Below are positions 17,755 to 24,405 of a stretch of DNA of 64,000 nt, piece after piece; position 1 is the stretch's first letter; each line of letters starts with the position of its first letter. Location of the stretch: the IMG/VR virus record IMGVR_UViG_3300017735_002163, positions 1 through 64,000 of that record, one strand, 5' to 3'. A program made the position numbers and the translations under genes. The notes beneath the pieces are model-generated. The model did not search any database and had not been told where the DNA came from. It worked only from the letters and a program-made list of their open reading frames with translations. The stretch is from a virus.

Positions 17755-18348
17755 CTATTGATTTGTAACAAGATTGTAAATTTCTTCCCAATTCTTTACT
17801 ACAATACCCTTAGGTTCTACCATATTATGCCCGTGTTCTACCAAAATTCCCTTCAATCCTGCATTGATTCCTGCTTGTACATTCTCAGGCTTATCCTCAA
17901 TCCAGTAATTATCAGTGTACTTGGCACCGTATTCTGCAAGTATTTCATCCTTATCAGCACCAGTATCTAAACAAACAACGTCAATGAATGCATCACCAAA
18001 CAACTTGTTTAAATTACGAGTCCTCAATTCCTTGGCATAAGGATCTAAAGACAGAGATGTTATGGCTATAAACTTATACCCATGTTGCTCAGATAACTTT
18101 TTAACAAAGTACTGTGCATCTCTGAGGGGAGGGAGAAAGCCTATTGCGGCACTCTCGTTAAATACTTTAACAAGTTTATGTCCGTTGTTTCTGGACATGC
18201 CATAGCGATCACCGATGGAATACATAAACTGATATCCATCAACTTTGCTATGACCGTGATGCTCCATCCAGACAGAGAAGCCTTCTTCCCAATCAAGAAC
18301 TACACCATCTACGTCTGTTAAAATTATTTTGTTTTTTCTAATACCCAT
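17755..18348 (-). CDS. HAD-superfamily phosphatase, 5'-nucleotidase-like
   Basis: The 197-residue product begins MGIRKNKIILTDVDGVVLDW, with the HAD motif I D-x-D at residues 12 and 14, a motif II-like ITSLS in the middle, and motif IV W-I-E-D-K-P-E-N. The layout fits small HAD nucleotidases or polynucleotide-kinase phosphatase domains that act on nucleoside monophosphates or DNA ends. Substrate is not predictable. It follows tRNA-Arg and probably shares its promoter. A longer reading into the tRNA is rejected. Confidence 0.75.
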   Translation of the reverse strand: MGIRKNKIILTDVDGVVLDWEEGFSVWMEHHGHSKVDGYQFMYSIGDRYGMSRNNGHKLVKVFNESAAIGFLPPLRDAQYFVKKLSEQHGYKFIAITSLSLDPYAKELRTRNLNKLFGDAFIDVVCLDTGADKDEILAEYGAKYTDNYWIEDKPENVQAGINAGLKGILVEHGHNMVEPKGIVVKNWEEIYNLVTNQ

Positions 18349-18379
18349 CTTATTAATAATATATACTCCTCTAACTTGT

Positions 18380-18456
18380 TGGCGCGGCTGGAGAGATTCG
18401 AACTCCCGACCCTGTGGTTCGTAGCCACATACTCTATCCAACTGAGCTACAGCCGC
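18380..18456 (-). tRNA. tRNA-Arg (anticodon ACG)
   Basis: Complete cloverleaf: acceptor GCGGCTG pairs with CAGCCGC, anticodon loop CTACGAA gives ACG, T-arm contains GTTCGAATC, and the 3' CCA is encoded. A sigma70-like promoter lies directly upstream. Confidence 0.93.
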
Positions 18457-18470
18457 CTACCTATGAAATA

Positions 18471-18498
18471 AGTATAGCATCTTTTAGGTATTTGTCAA
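18471..18498 (-). promoter_or_regulatory. sigma70-like promoter for tRNA-Arg and HAD gene
   Basis: TTGACA (18498-18493), 16 bp, TATACT (18476-18471), 15 nt before the tRNA 5' end. Confidence 0.75.
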
Positions 18499-18499
18499 C

Positions 18500-18754
18500 C
18501 TACATTTCTATTGTTTTAAATTTAGTGAATCCGAGGTCCTCATCGAATGTGAGGATGAATTGTGCAAGTTCTGGATCTGATTGGAACGATAGGTGCAGTT
18601 CGTACCCTACTGTTTTAAAAGAAACTTCTATGCCGTAATTTTTAGCCCATTTGTTAACTGCATTAGATATTCTGCCTCTGTGCATTTGAGCTGGCATACC
18701 GCCACCACCTGAGGGTAAGTTAAATCTGATATATCTACGTTTTGTCCTATCCAT
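18500..18754 (-). CDS. small conserved phage protein
   Basis: The 84-residue product starts at MDRTKRRYIRF (ATG at 18754), overlapping the stop of the PP-loop gene by 8 bases. It contains a glycine run (SGGGGMP) and alternating beta strands (SFKTVGYELHLSF). It is unrecognised. Translational coupling to the QueC-like gene suggests a partner role, which is inference. Confidence 0.65.
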   Translation of the reverse strand: MDRTKRRYIRFNLPSGGGGMPAQMHRGRISNAVNKWAKNYGIEVSFKTVGYELHLSFQSDPELAQFILTFDEDLGFTKFKTIEM

Positions 18755-19400
18755 TCCCTGTGTCAACTTTATCCATAGACTCAAATGCCCATGCACGTTC
18801 TTTGCAATGATAACATTTACCACATTTACCAGTCATTGTTTCTGTACAACTATGTGATAGGTTTGATATTTCTTCTACACCTAACTGAAACATAATATCA
18901 ATGGTGTGGCTCTTTTGAGTATGGTTAAAAGGAAAAATCAATGTGCCCGGCATTGGGCCTTCTATCTTTTCGCTTCTGGTGGGAAGTGTAGTATCTAAGT
19001 CTGGATTAGAACGTTGGTCGCCCATGTAAATTTGATCTACATCGTAGTTCTCTAAAGTATGCAATATAGACTCCCAAACTTTTTGTCCATGGAAACGTTG
19101 ATGTAATTGTGTTATCCTAACACGAGTTGTTGACGGTAATTCTATATCAAACTTTTTCTCAACAAACTCTATAAGTGCAGGTGGATATAATTCAGCACCA
19201 TCGGTCTTGGGTATGTTAAACAAATATTTAATAACATCTTTAGGTTGTTTACCCTGTGCAATTATATCCTTACACATACAAGACAACAATACAGAACTGT
19301 CTATACCACCACTTAAAAAGAGACCAATCTTTTTTGTAGTGTCTATGTCTATTGTTACTATTTCTCTATGGTCTTCAGGACCACATTCAAGTTTAAGCAT
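18747..19400 (-). CDS. QueC-like PP-loop ATPase
   Basis: The 217-residue product has the N-type PP-loop SGGIDSS at residues 30-36, and near the C-terminus four cysteines at 185, 193, 196 and 199 (GKCGKCYHCKERAWAF), which match the zinc site of QueC. QueC makes 7-cyano-7-deazaguanine (preQ0), used for tRNA queuosine or for 7-deazaguanine DNA modification. No QueD, QueE, FolE or DpdA is visible in this window, so it may use host preQ0 precursors, or have a different amidation or sulfur-transfer role. It starts 5 nt after a perfect TATAAATA late octamer. Confidence 0.75.
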   Translation of the reverse strand: MLKLECGPEDHREIVTIDIDTTKKIGLFLSGGIDSSVLLSCMCKDIIAQGKQPKDVIKYLFNIPKTDGAELYPPALIEFVEKKFDIELPSTTRVRITQLHQRFHGQKVWESILHTLENYDVDQIYMGDQRSNPDLDTTLPTRSEKIEGPMPGTLIFPFNHTQKSHTIDIMFQLGVEEISNLSHSCTETMTGKCGKCYHCKERAWAFESMDKVDTGNG

Positions 19401-19405
19401 ATCTG

Positions 19406-19413
19406 TATTTATA
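19406..19413 (-). promoter_or_regulatory. T4 late promoter, exact TATAAATA, 5 nt from ATG
   Basis: Perfect T4 late consensus TATAAATA, 5 nt before the ATG of the QueC-like gene at 19400. Confidence 0.7.
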
Positions 19414-19422
19414 ATTTAATAG

Positions 19423-19497
19423 TGGCGGTCCGACGGGGAATCGAACCCCGAACACCGCCGTGACAGGGCGGAATTATAACCGTTTAACTACCGGACC
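19423..19497 (-). tRNA. tRNA-Asp (anticodon GTC)
   Basis: Acceptor GGTCCGG/TCGGACC, anticodon stem CCGCC/GGCGG with loop CTGTCAC (GTC), T-arm GGGGTTCGATTCCCC, and encoded CCA. Confidence 0.93.
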
Positions 19498-19510
19498 GGT
19501 TATGTACAAA

Positions 19511-19587
19511 TGGTGGGTGATGACAGGTTCGAACTGCCGACCCTCTCGGTGTAAACGAGATGCTCTACCAAACTGAGCTAATCACCC
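19511..19587 (-). tRNA. tRNA-Val (anticodon TAC)
   Basis: Acceptor GGGTGAT/ATCACCC, anticodon loop TTTACAC (TAC), T-loop GTTCGAAC, and encoded CCA. Confidence 0.93.
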
Positions 19588-19712
19588 ACATTGCTTTCTA
19601 CTCTGGCTCTATTTAGTTTATGTAGGTCCAAGAGCTGTTGACCTGCCATTTGTTTTTGTTGTTTAAAGTCTGTACAAAACGAGCGTCAATACGCAAAAAT
19701 CAGACTATAGTA

Positions 19713-19787
19713 TGGTACTCCGTAGGAGGATCGAACTCCTATTGCTGAGATGAAAACCCAGTGTCCTAACCATTAGACGAACGGAGC
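19713..19787 (-). tRNA. tRNA-Glu (anticodon TTC)
   Basis: Acceptor GCTCCGT/ACGGAGT with one G-U pair, anticodon loop TTTTCAT (TTC), T-arm GGAGTTCGATCCTCC, and encoded CCA. Confidence 0.92.
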
Positions 19788-19799
19788 AAAGATAAATTG

Positions 19800-19864
19800 G
19801 AGGGATGGATTACTGTCGTTACTCTGTCGTAAACGAATTGTGGACTGGTAATCACTTGTAATCC
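19800..19864. other. imperfect long inverted repeat, possible structured RNA
   Basis: AGGGA-t-GGATTAC at the left pairs with GTAATCC-tg-TCCCT at the right, giving a 12-bp interrupted stem around a loop of about 44 nt that itself holds a small CGTTAC/GTAAACG hairpin. It lies in the tRNA array but lacks a T-loop and anticodon arm, so it is not a normal tRNA. It could be a decayed tRNA, a processing element or a small RNA. Confidence 0.35.
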
Positions 19865-19893
19865 TGTCCCTTACCCGAGTCTCTCGACCCCTA

Positions 19894-20031
19894 TTAAACT
19901 CCACTGGTCATGTGTTCGTATGCTTCATTACATTCTGTAATTTGCTCGCCACATGCACAGGTTTGCTCTTCTTCAAGAGTTGGCGCACCAACTAATGATC
20001 TTATTTGTTCTTCTGTATAATTTTGTTCCAT
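19894..20031 (-). CDS. small acidic Cys-containing protein (45 aa)
   Basis: This ORF is short but has its own TTGACA-16-TATAAT promoter, which places the ATG at 20031 about 7 nt from the -10 box. The product starts MEQNYTEEQIRSLVG, is acidic, and has C-A-C plus a third Cys about ten residues later (TCACGEQITEC), perhaps a metal site or half of one. No function is known. It heads the transcription unit that reads into tRNA-Glu. Confidence 0.55.
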   Translation of the reverse strand: MEQNYTEEQIRSLVGAPTLEEEQTCACGEQITECNEAYEHMTSGV

Positions 20032-20037
20032 GCTACT

Positions 20038-20065
20038 ATTATAGCAAATTAGAAAAGTTTGTCAA
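20038..20065 (-). promoter_or_regulatory. sigma70-like promoter for the 45-aa gene and tRNA array
   Basis: TTGACA (20065-20060), 16 bp, TATAAT (20043-20038). Confidence 0.75.
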
Positions 20066-20070
20066 CCTGT

Positions 20071-20532
20071 TTATTGAATTACAATATCTTCCATTCCAGC
20101 AGTTCTAAGTTTTGTGATGTGTCCTATTTGCCATTGCTTGACATCTAAGCCTTTCATAATACCTAAGTACCTGTTTCTCAATAGACTGAATTGGTTACAT
20201 AGATGCGTTAGGTCAATAACACTATCTTCACCGTCAACATACTTTTCAGCATCTCTGCTGGACAGTTGTCTATTGTATGTTTCCAAATACTTGCGGAATG
20301 TTTTAGAACGTTCTTTGCGAAGTTCTATGTTTAAGTGTTCGAGGATTGCTTCAATCTCTTGTAACTGATTAAAGCGATGTTCTGTGATGCCGGGTAAGGC
20401 AGAACTGGATTTCTCCAGACTGCCTCTTATCCCAACTTCATACTTGGCTTCCTCAAGTTCGTTTTCAAAGTAATTTACTGAATCAACGATCTCACCTAAA
20501 TTACCAACTACTTTATTATACCAAGTACTCAT
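20071..20532 (-). CDS. conserved T4-like phage protein downstream of UvsX
   Basis: The 153-residue product is helical (MSTWYNKVVGNLGEIVDS...), with a conserved Arg/Lys-rich centre (LNIELRKERSKTFRKYLE) and C-terminus (LDVKQWQIGHITKLR). I remember close relatives next to uvsX in cyanophages, labelled hypothetical. A recombination or replication role is implied by the gene order only. It might be a UvsY-type mediator, but its length and motifs do not match well enough to name it. Confidence 0.7.
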   Translation of the reverse strand: MSTWYNKVVGNLGEIVDSVNYFENELEEAKYEVGIRGSLEKSSSALPGITEHRFNQLQEIEAILEHLNIELRKERSKTFRKYLETYNRQLSSRDAEKYVDGEDSVIDLTHLCNQFSLLRNRYLGIMKGLDVKQWQIGHITKLRTAGMEDIVIQ

Positions 20533-20534
20533 TT

Positions 20535-20771
20535 TTAATACTCGTACTCGTCGTCTTCATCCTCGTCATCAATGCCTTCGTCAAAATAAGTGACAATGGC
20601 AGTTTTCATGACTTTGTCGAATTCGTTCATGTAAACATTAATATCCTGGATATCAATATTTTCTTCAAACAATCTCAACATGGATTCTGCTACGTGTAAA
20701 CGATCTTTAGCATTGACATGGGTTTTTACAAGTTCCCATGTCTCACTAAGTAATGCTATCTCAGGACTCAT
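20535..20771 (-). CDS. small acidic phage protein
   Basis: The 78-residue product has a helical body and a strongly acidic tail of Asp and Glu (DDEDEDDEYEY). It overlaps the uvsX stop by 11 bases. Acidic tails of this type often bind ssDNA-binding proteins or mimic DNA, but here that is speculation. It is part of the uvsX operon. Confidence 0.7.
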   Translation of the reverse strand: MSPEIALLSETWELVKTHVNAKDRLHVAESMLRLFEENIDIQDINVYMNEFDKVMKTAIVTYFDEGIDDEDEDDEYEY

Positions 20772-21876
20772 CCATCAACTCCTCTATGTTATCAAGTTCA
20801 TCTGGGTCAACATCGCCAAGATCAAGATCTTCTTCAAACCCTGTTGCTTTTGGATTTTGACTCCATTCATCTATAATTACCTGAAGTTTATCTCCAGACC
20901 AACCTTTTCTGAACTCTTTGATTTCTTCACCTGTTACTGGTGAAACATAAGAGAGTTTGTTACCAACTTTATCAACGATGCCACGTGTTTCAAGCATTTC
21001 TAATAGGCCACTATAAGGATCCATGCCTGTTTCATATGGAATCTTGATTTGCACACCTTCAAACGGTTTGCTGTAACGAGACTTAACTACCTTACATGCC
21101 GCTCTAATACCTTGCACTGTAGATACTTTGTTACCATCGAGATCTTCTTTTAATTTAAGTTTTCTCATAGCAACAACAATACTACTTGCATATATAAAGC
21201 CTTGTCCTCCACTTATTTTATCATCTGGATCAAACATGTCCTGTGATGCATAAGTGTGGTTAGTAGCAATTAAGGCAATCGGAAAAGGTGCAATCTGGTT
21301 AACAGTGTTTCTAACCAAGGCTGTTAATGCCTTAGGCTTTCTACCCATGTCACCTTTCATGTCACCTTTTTCAAATTGTGCTACGTCAGTAGGCGTTAAT
21401 AACATACCCAAACTATCAATAACAAATGCTAACTTAGGCATTTCTTCATAGGGGAGATCGCTGTAGTTTGCTTTGTAGTCTTTAACAAATTCACTAATTG
21501 CTTTCGCAACATCGTCAATCATGCTAACACTGATCTTTAATAGTTTCTCTGGTGATGTATCAACGTCAAGTGCTTGTAGCCAATCTTCGTCGAGTGCGTT
21601 CTCTGAATCAAACAACACTACTTGACAGCCCATTTCTTGAGCGTTCTTTACAATGTTGCCTGAACATATAAACGATTTACCAGAACCGGATTCACCTGCA
21701 AATACACTAACCTTTCCTAACGGAATTCCTTTGTTAAAGTCACTACTGATTAAGTAGTTTAGTGTGTAGTTGCCTGTGCTAATCCAATCCTGTGGATCGT
21801 GGAATCCTGCACTAATACCACTAATACTTTTAGTGATACCAGTACGGAACTTACTTAGGTCAAAAGGTTTTTGCAT
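20761..21876 (-). CDS. uvsX: UvsX, RecA-like recombinase
   Basis: UvsX forms filaments on ssDNA and drives strand exchange in recombination-dependent replication and repair. The 371-residue product has Walker A GESGSGKS at 61-68, Walker B-like F-V-I-D-S-L-G (151-157), and an N-T-(Y)-like L2 region (ATNHTYASQDM). The length fits T4 UvsX (391). The ATG has a strong RBS (AAGGAGATAC). It lies 11 nt downstream of gene 32 and is followed by two small partner genes. Confidence 0.94.
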   Translation of the reverse strand: MQKPFDLSKFRTGITKSISGISAGFHDPQDWISTGNYTLNYLISSDFNKGIPLGKVSVFAGESGSGKSFICSGNIVKNAQEMGCQVVLFDSENALDEDWLQALDVDTSPEKLLKISVSMIDDVAKAISEFVKDYKANYSDLPYEEMPKLAFVIDSLGMLLTPTDVAQFEKGDMKGDMGRKPKALTALVRNTVNQIAPFPIALIATNHTYASQDMFDPDDKISGGQGFIYASSIVVAMRKLKLKEDLDGNKVSTVQGIRAACKVVKSRYSKPFEGVQIKIPYETGMDPYSGLLEMLETRGIVDKVGNKLSYVSPVTGEEIKEFRKGWSGDKLQVIIDEWSQNPKATGFEEDLDLGDVDPDELDNIEELMDES

Positions 21877-21887
21877 GATGTATCTCC

Positions 21888-22904
21888 TTACCCGTTGCTT
21901 CTGTTACGAATCATCTGTAAGATGTCATCTGCTGATTGCTTTCCTTTATCTACTTCAGGTGCAGGAGCAGGTGCTACTGGAGCCGCTGTTTCTACTGCTG
22001 GTGCAGGTGCTACTGGAGCCGCTTCTGCTACTGCTGGTGCAGGTGCAGGTGCCGCCGTTGGTGCTACTGGAGCCGCCGCTTGTGCTGGAGCACTTGTGGC
22101 TGGTGTCGCTGTGCTTGGAACTTCTACGCCATATGGCTTGTAAAAGTTACCCCAACGCTCTGGATCATACAACTCACCATCTACTGATGCCGCAAACATT
22201 TCTGTAATTGCTTGGTATCCTTCTGCAGTTGGCTTTGCAGGCAAAAAGTCTGCTAAGTTGTGTAAACCATTTGTGTCTACTGCCGCAAGTTGTACTTCAT
22301 CTAATGCACTCTCTTTACGAGCCCATTTTGATGTACTGTAGTCTGCGTATTGACCTTTGGTTGTTTTTGTGACTCTAAAGTCAGTACCTGCAACATAATC
22401 AGTTGGAATGTTTTCCATATCTGGATCCATAAGTGCTGATTTAATAATGTTGAAGATTTGTGGTGAAATCACAAAACGTCTAATTGGGTTTTCTGGTGAT
22501 TCCTCGTTGAGAGGATTCTCAGTTACAAATCCTTGGAAAATGTATGAACGTTTTTTCCAATACTTTCTGCCCATATCTTCTAAAGATGCGTCTTTGAACC
22601 AAGGACGTACTTCAGTTAGTACTGGACACGAATCGCCGTACATTTCACCGCAAGGTACTTGTACTGTAACTGGTTTGTTTTCTCCACCTTTCACACCTGG
22701 GAAAGTCAAACGAATCATTTGACGTTCTACCCAAAAGAATGTGTTATCTGGATCTGAGTCTGGTAAGAATCTCAATACTGCTGAGGTACCTTCGTCAATA
22801 TTCCAGTGTGGATAAATTGCGTTGTCGCTTTGTGAGTTATTTTTGGAACCGGGTTTGGTTTCCATTGATGAGAGCTTCGCTCTGATTTCTGCTAATGAGG
22901 CCAT
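21888..22904 (-). CDS. 32: single-stranded DNA-binding protein, gp32-like
   Basis: gp32 coats ssDNA at the fork and organises replication and recombination proteins. The 338 residues start with a basic cooperativity-like segment (AEIRAKLSSMETK), then an OB-fold core with F-L-P-D-S-D (about 46-51) and a Cys/His-containing loop (CGEMYGDSCP) that may be a degenerate zinc site. After residue 240 comes an unusual linker of about 70 residues made almost only of Ala, Pro, Val and Thr, then a short conserved tail (DDILQMIRNRSNG). A sigma70-like promoter and a palindromic leader precede it, hinting at autoregulation as in T4. Confidence 0.9.
   Translation of the reverse strand: MASLAEIRAKLSSMETKPGSKNNSQSDNAIYPHWNIDEGTSAVLRFLPDSDPDNTFFWVERQMIRLTFPGVKGGENKPVTVQVPCGEMYGDSCPVLTEVRPWFKDASLEDMGRKYWKKRSYIFQGFVTENPLNEESPENPIRRFVISPQIFNIIKSALMDPDMENIPTDYVAGTDFRVTKTTKGQYADYSTSKWARKESALDEVQLAAVDTNGLHNLADFLPAKPTAEGYQAITEMFAASVDGELYDPERWGNFYKPYGVEVPSTATPATSAPAQAAAPVAPTAAPAPAPAVAEAAPVAPAPAVETAAPVAPAPAPEVDKGKQSADDILQMIRNRSNG
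21955..22110. repeat. Ala-Pro-rich tandem coding repeat in gene 32
   Basis: Repeats of the type GGTGCAGGTGCTACTGG, separated by GCCGC, code for the APAPxxAxAAPVAP linker of gp32. The repeat probably evolves by slippage; a flexible spacer between the core and the protein-binding tail is the likely role. Confidence 0.7.
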
Positions 22905-22940
22905 GATGTTTCTCCTGTAATTGCCATGTTTGCCATAGTC

Positions 22941-22956
22941 GTAATCATATGATTAC
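22941..22956 (-). promoter_or_regulatory. 16-bp perfect palindrome in gene 32 leader
   Basis: GTAATCATATGATTAC begins about 7 nt downstream of the -10 box, at or near the predicted transcript 5' end. In RNA it forms an 8-bp hairpin with little loop; as DNA it could be an operator. Either could control gene 32. Confidence 0.55.
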
Positions 22957-22962
22957 TGGTTT

Positions 22963-22991
22963 ATTATAATTGCCAAGATAGAATTTGTCAA
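22963..22991 (-). promoter_or_regulatory. sigma70-like promoter of gene 32
   Basis: TTGACA (22991-22986), 17 bp, TATAAT (22968-22963). Confidence 0.8.
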
Positions 22992-23053
22992 CCGTTTTTT
23001 TACATTGTTTCAAAAAAAACTTTGTTTGTGGAGTTAACTCCTTCTAACAGTTT

Positions 23054-23061
23054 TATTTATC
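23054..23061 (-). promoter_or_regulatory. late-promoter octamer just after a terminator
   Basis: GATAAATA directly follows the U-run of the terminator at 23064-23086. It would give gene 32 a second, late start site about 150 nt upstream of its ATG. Confidence 0.4.
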
Positions 23062-23063
23062 AA

Positions 23064-23086
23064 AAAACCCGCATATAGCGGGTTTT
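23064..23086 (-). terminator. rho-independent terminator
   Basis: AAAACCCGC / GCGGGTTTT stem with a 5-nt loop and a T-run on the minus strand, downstream of the gene ending at 23115. Confidence 0.85.
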
Positions 23087-23114
23087 ATTTGGTTAGTTCT
23101 TTTAAAACAGTAAC

Positions 23115-24371
23115 TTACAGGATATCTAATGATTCCATGAATGCTTCAAACTTAGCACTGTGATCTTCTGCTACTGCTTTAATTTGTGGTTGATTAGCAC
23201 TTAGTAAACAACTCTTAATAGTTGCATACTCATGTTGATTAAGTCCTGCTCCACCACCAATCTTTTTACTGATGCCGTTCAAGTAAGTACCTAACATTGG
23301 ATTAGTAGATGATTGACTCATTTGTGATACTTGGTGACTAAGTTTTGCCGCTGGTGAAATAAATTCAACACCGTCATCTTCTGACAACAAGTTCTTGAGG
23401 TTATCAAACTTTTCATTCTGTACTGCTAATGTAATACTTTCTTCAAACTGTGATCTTCTTGACATAGCACTTTTGATACTTGACATAGCATTTGCTACTC
23501 TGTCATCAAAATGTGTTTCTGTGAATTTTGCTTCTAAGTCAATATCATCTTCAAGTACTTCTATTTGACTTCTACCAATAACGCTCTCAGATGTATTTGC
23601 ATAAGTTTTAGCACCTGCAAGTTTCTGTAATGTGTCATTGATACTGTTAATATTTTCAACAGCAATATTTACATACTCTTCGTTGGTTTCATTTACCAAC
23701 CCGCCCTTCTTAACATAACGAACAAACTCTTTTAATGTTCTATGTTCAGCGGCCATTTCAGTAATGCTCTCACCTACTGTGTCATGCATTTCTCCGCCTT
23801 TCTGTATATGGCGTGCCATTGCTCTTGCGGCTTTCAAATTGTTTTCAGCCATTTTAAATCTTTCGTCACCACGTTGTATAAAGATGCTGTGGATATTTCT
23901 GCTTCTTGCTCCACGTACTTCTTCGTTAACTGCTTTCTTGTGTCTCACAACGATTTTGACATTATCAAGTCCTTGGTAACTGGTTTTAGTACTGCCAGTC
24001 ATTGCACCAAATCCTTCTAATACATCTGCCATGTCTTTCTCCTGCTTTTGTGCGATATCAATCATCTCTGATTTAGGTTCTAATCTTCTATCAAACACTT
24101 TAAAGTCAAAGTTTTGTAAATTGTCAGTTGCTAAATCTTTTAACATAGTACGTAATTGCTCTGATTCTTCTGCTGTACTTGTAGCAAACTGAATTGTTTG
24201 ATTAGGCTTGTCATAACGCACAATCATGTTAGGATCCGCTACTACAAATCGTGTTGCGTCCTGTGGATCAATTGTAATCTTGCCTTCGGCACTAAAACTT
24301 TTAACCTCAAGACCGAAGCCTTTCATAAGGTTAAAGATTTTTTCTCCTACTGCATCTGCGTTAACTGCCAT
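23115..24371 (-). CDS. conserved late phage protein, probably structural
   Basis: The 418-residue product (MAVNADAVGEKIFNLMKGFG...) has a mixed N-terminal domain with a conserved V-R-G-A-R-S-R-N-I segment (about 155-163), then long helices and a Ser/Gln-rich C-terminus. I recall homologues in cyanophages with no assigned function. It is expressed from a late octamer with a proper AAAGGAGAT ribosome-binding site and sits next to terminase, so a head or virion role is likely. Confidence 0.7.
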   Translation of the reverse strand: MAVNADAVGEKIFNLMKGFGLEVKSFSAEGKITIDPQDATRFVVADPNMIVRYDKPNQTIQFATSTAEESEQLRTMLKDLATDNLQNFDFKVFDRRLEPKSEMIDIAQKQEKDMADVLEGFGAMTGSTKTSYQGLDNVKIVVRHKKAVNEEVRGARSRNIHSIFIQRGDERFKMAENNLKAARAMARHIQKGGEMHDTVGESITEMAAEHRTLKEFVRYVKKGGLVNETNEEYVNIAVENINSINDTLQKLAGAKTYANTSESVIGRSQIEVLEDDIDLEAKFTETHFDDRVANAMSSIKSAMSRRSQFEESITLAVQNEKFDNLKNLLSEDDGVEFISPAAKLSHQVSQMSQSSTNPMLGTYLNGISKKIGGGAGLNQHEYATIKSCLLSANQPQIKAVAEDHSAKFEAFMESLDIL

Positions 24372-24395
24372 TGCTGTTATCTCCTTTAGTACAAC

Positions 24396-24403
24396 TATTT
24401 ATC
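24396..24403 (-). promoter_or_regulatory. late promoter with a leader and RBS
   Basis: GATAAATA, 24 nt from the ATG at 24371, with AAAGGAGAT in the leader. Confidence 0.65.
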
Positions 24404-24405
24404 AC

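Noticed and set aside
18349-18441. N-terminal extension of the HAD gene reading into tRNA-Arg
   Set aside because: It overlaps a perfect tRNA; the ATG at 18348 gives a normal HAD start.
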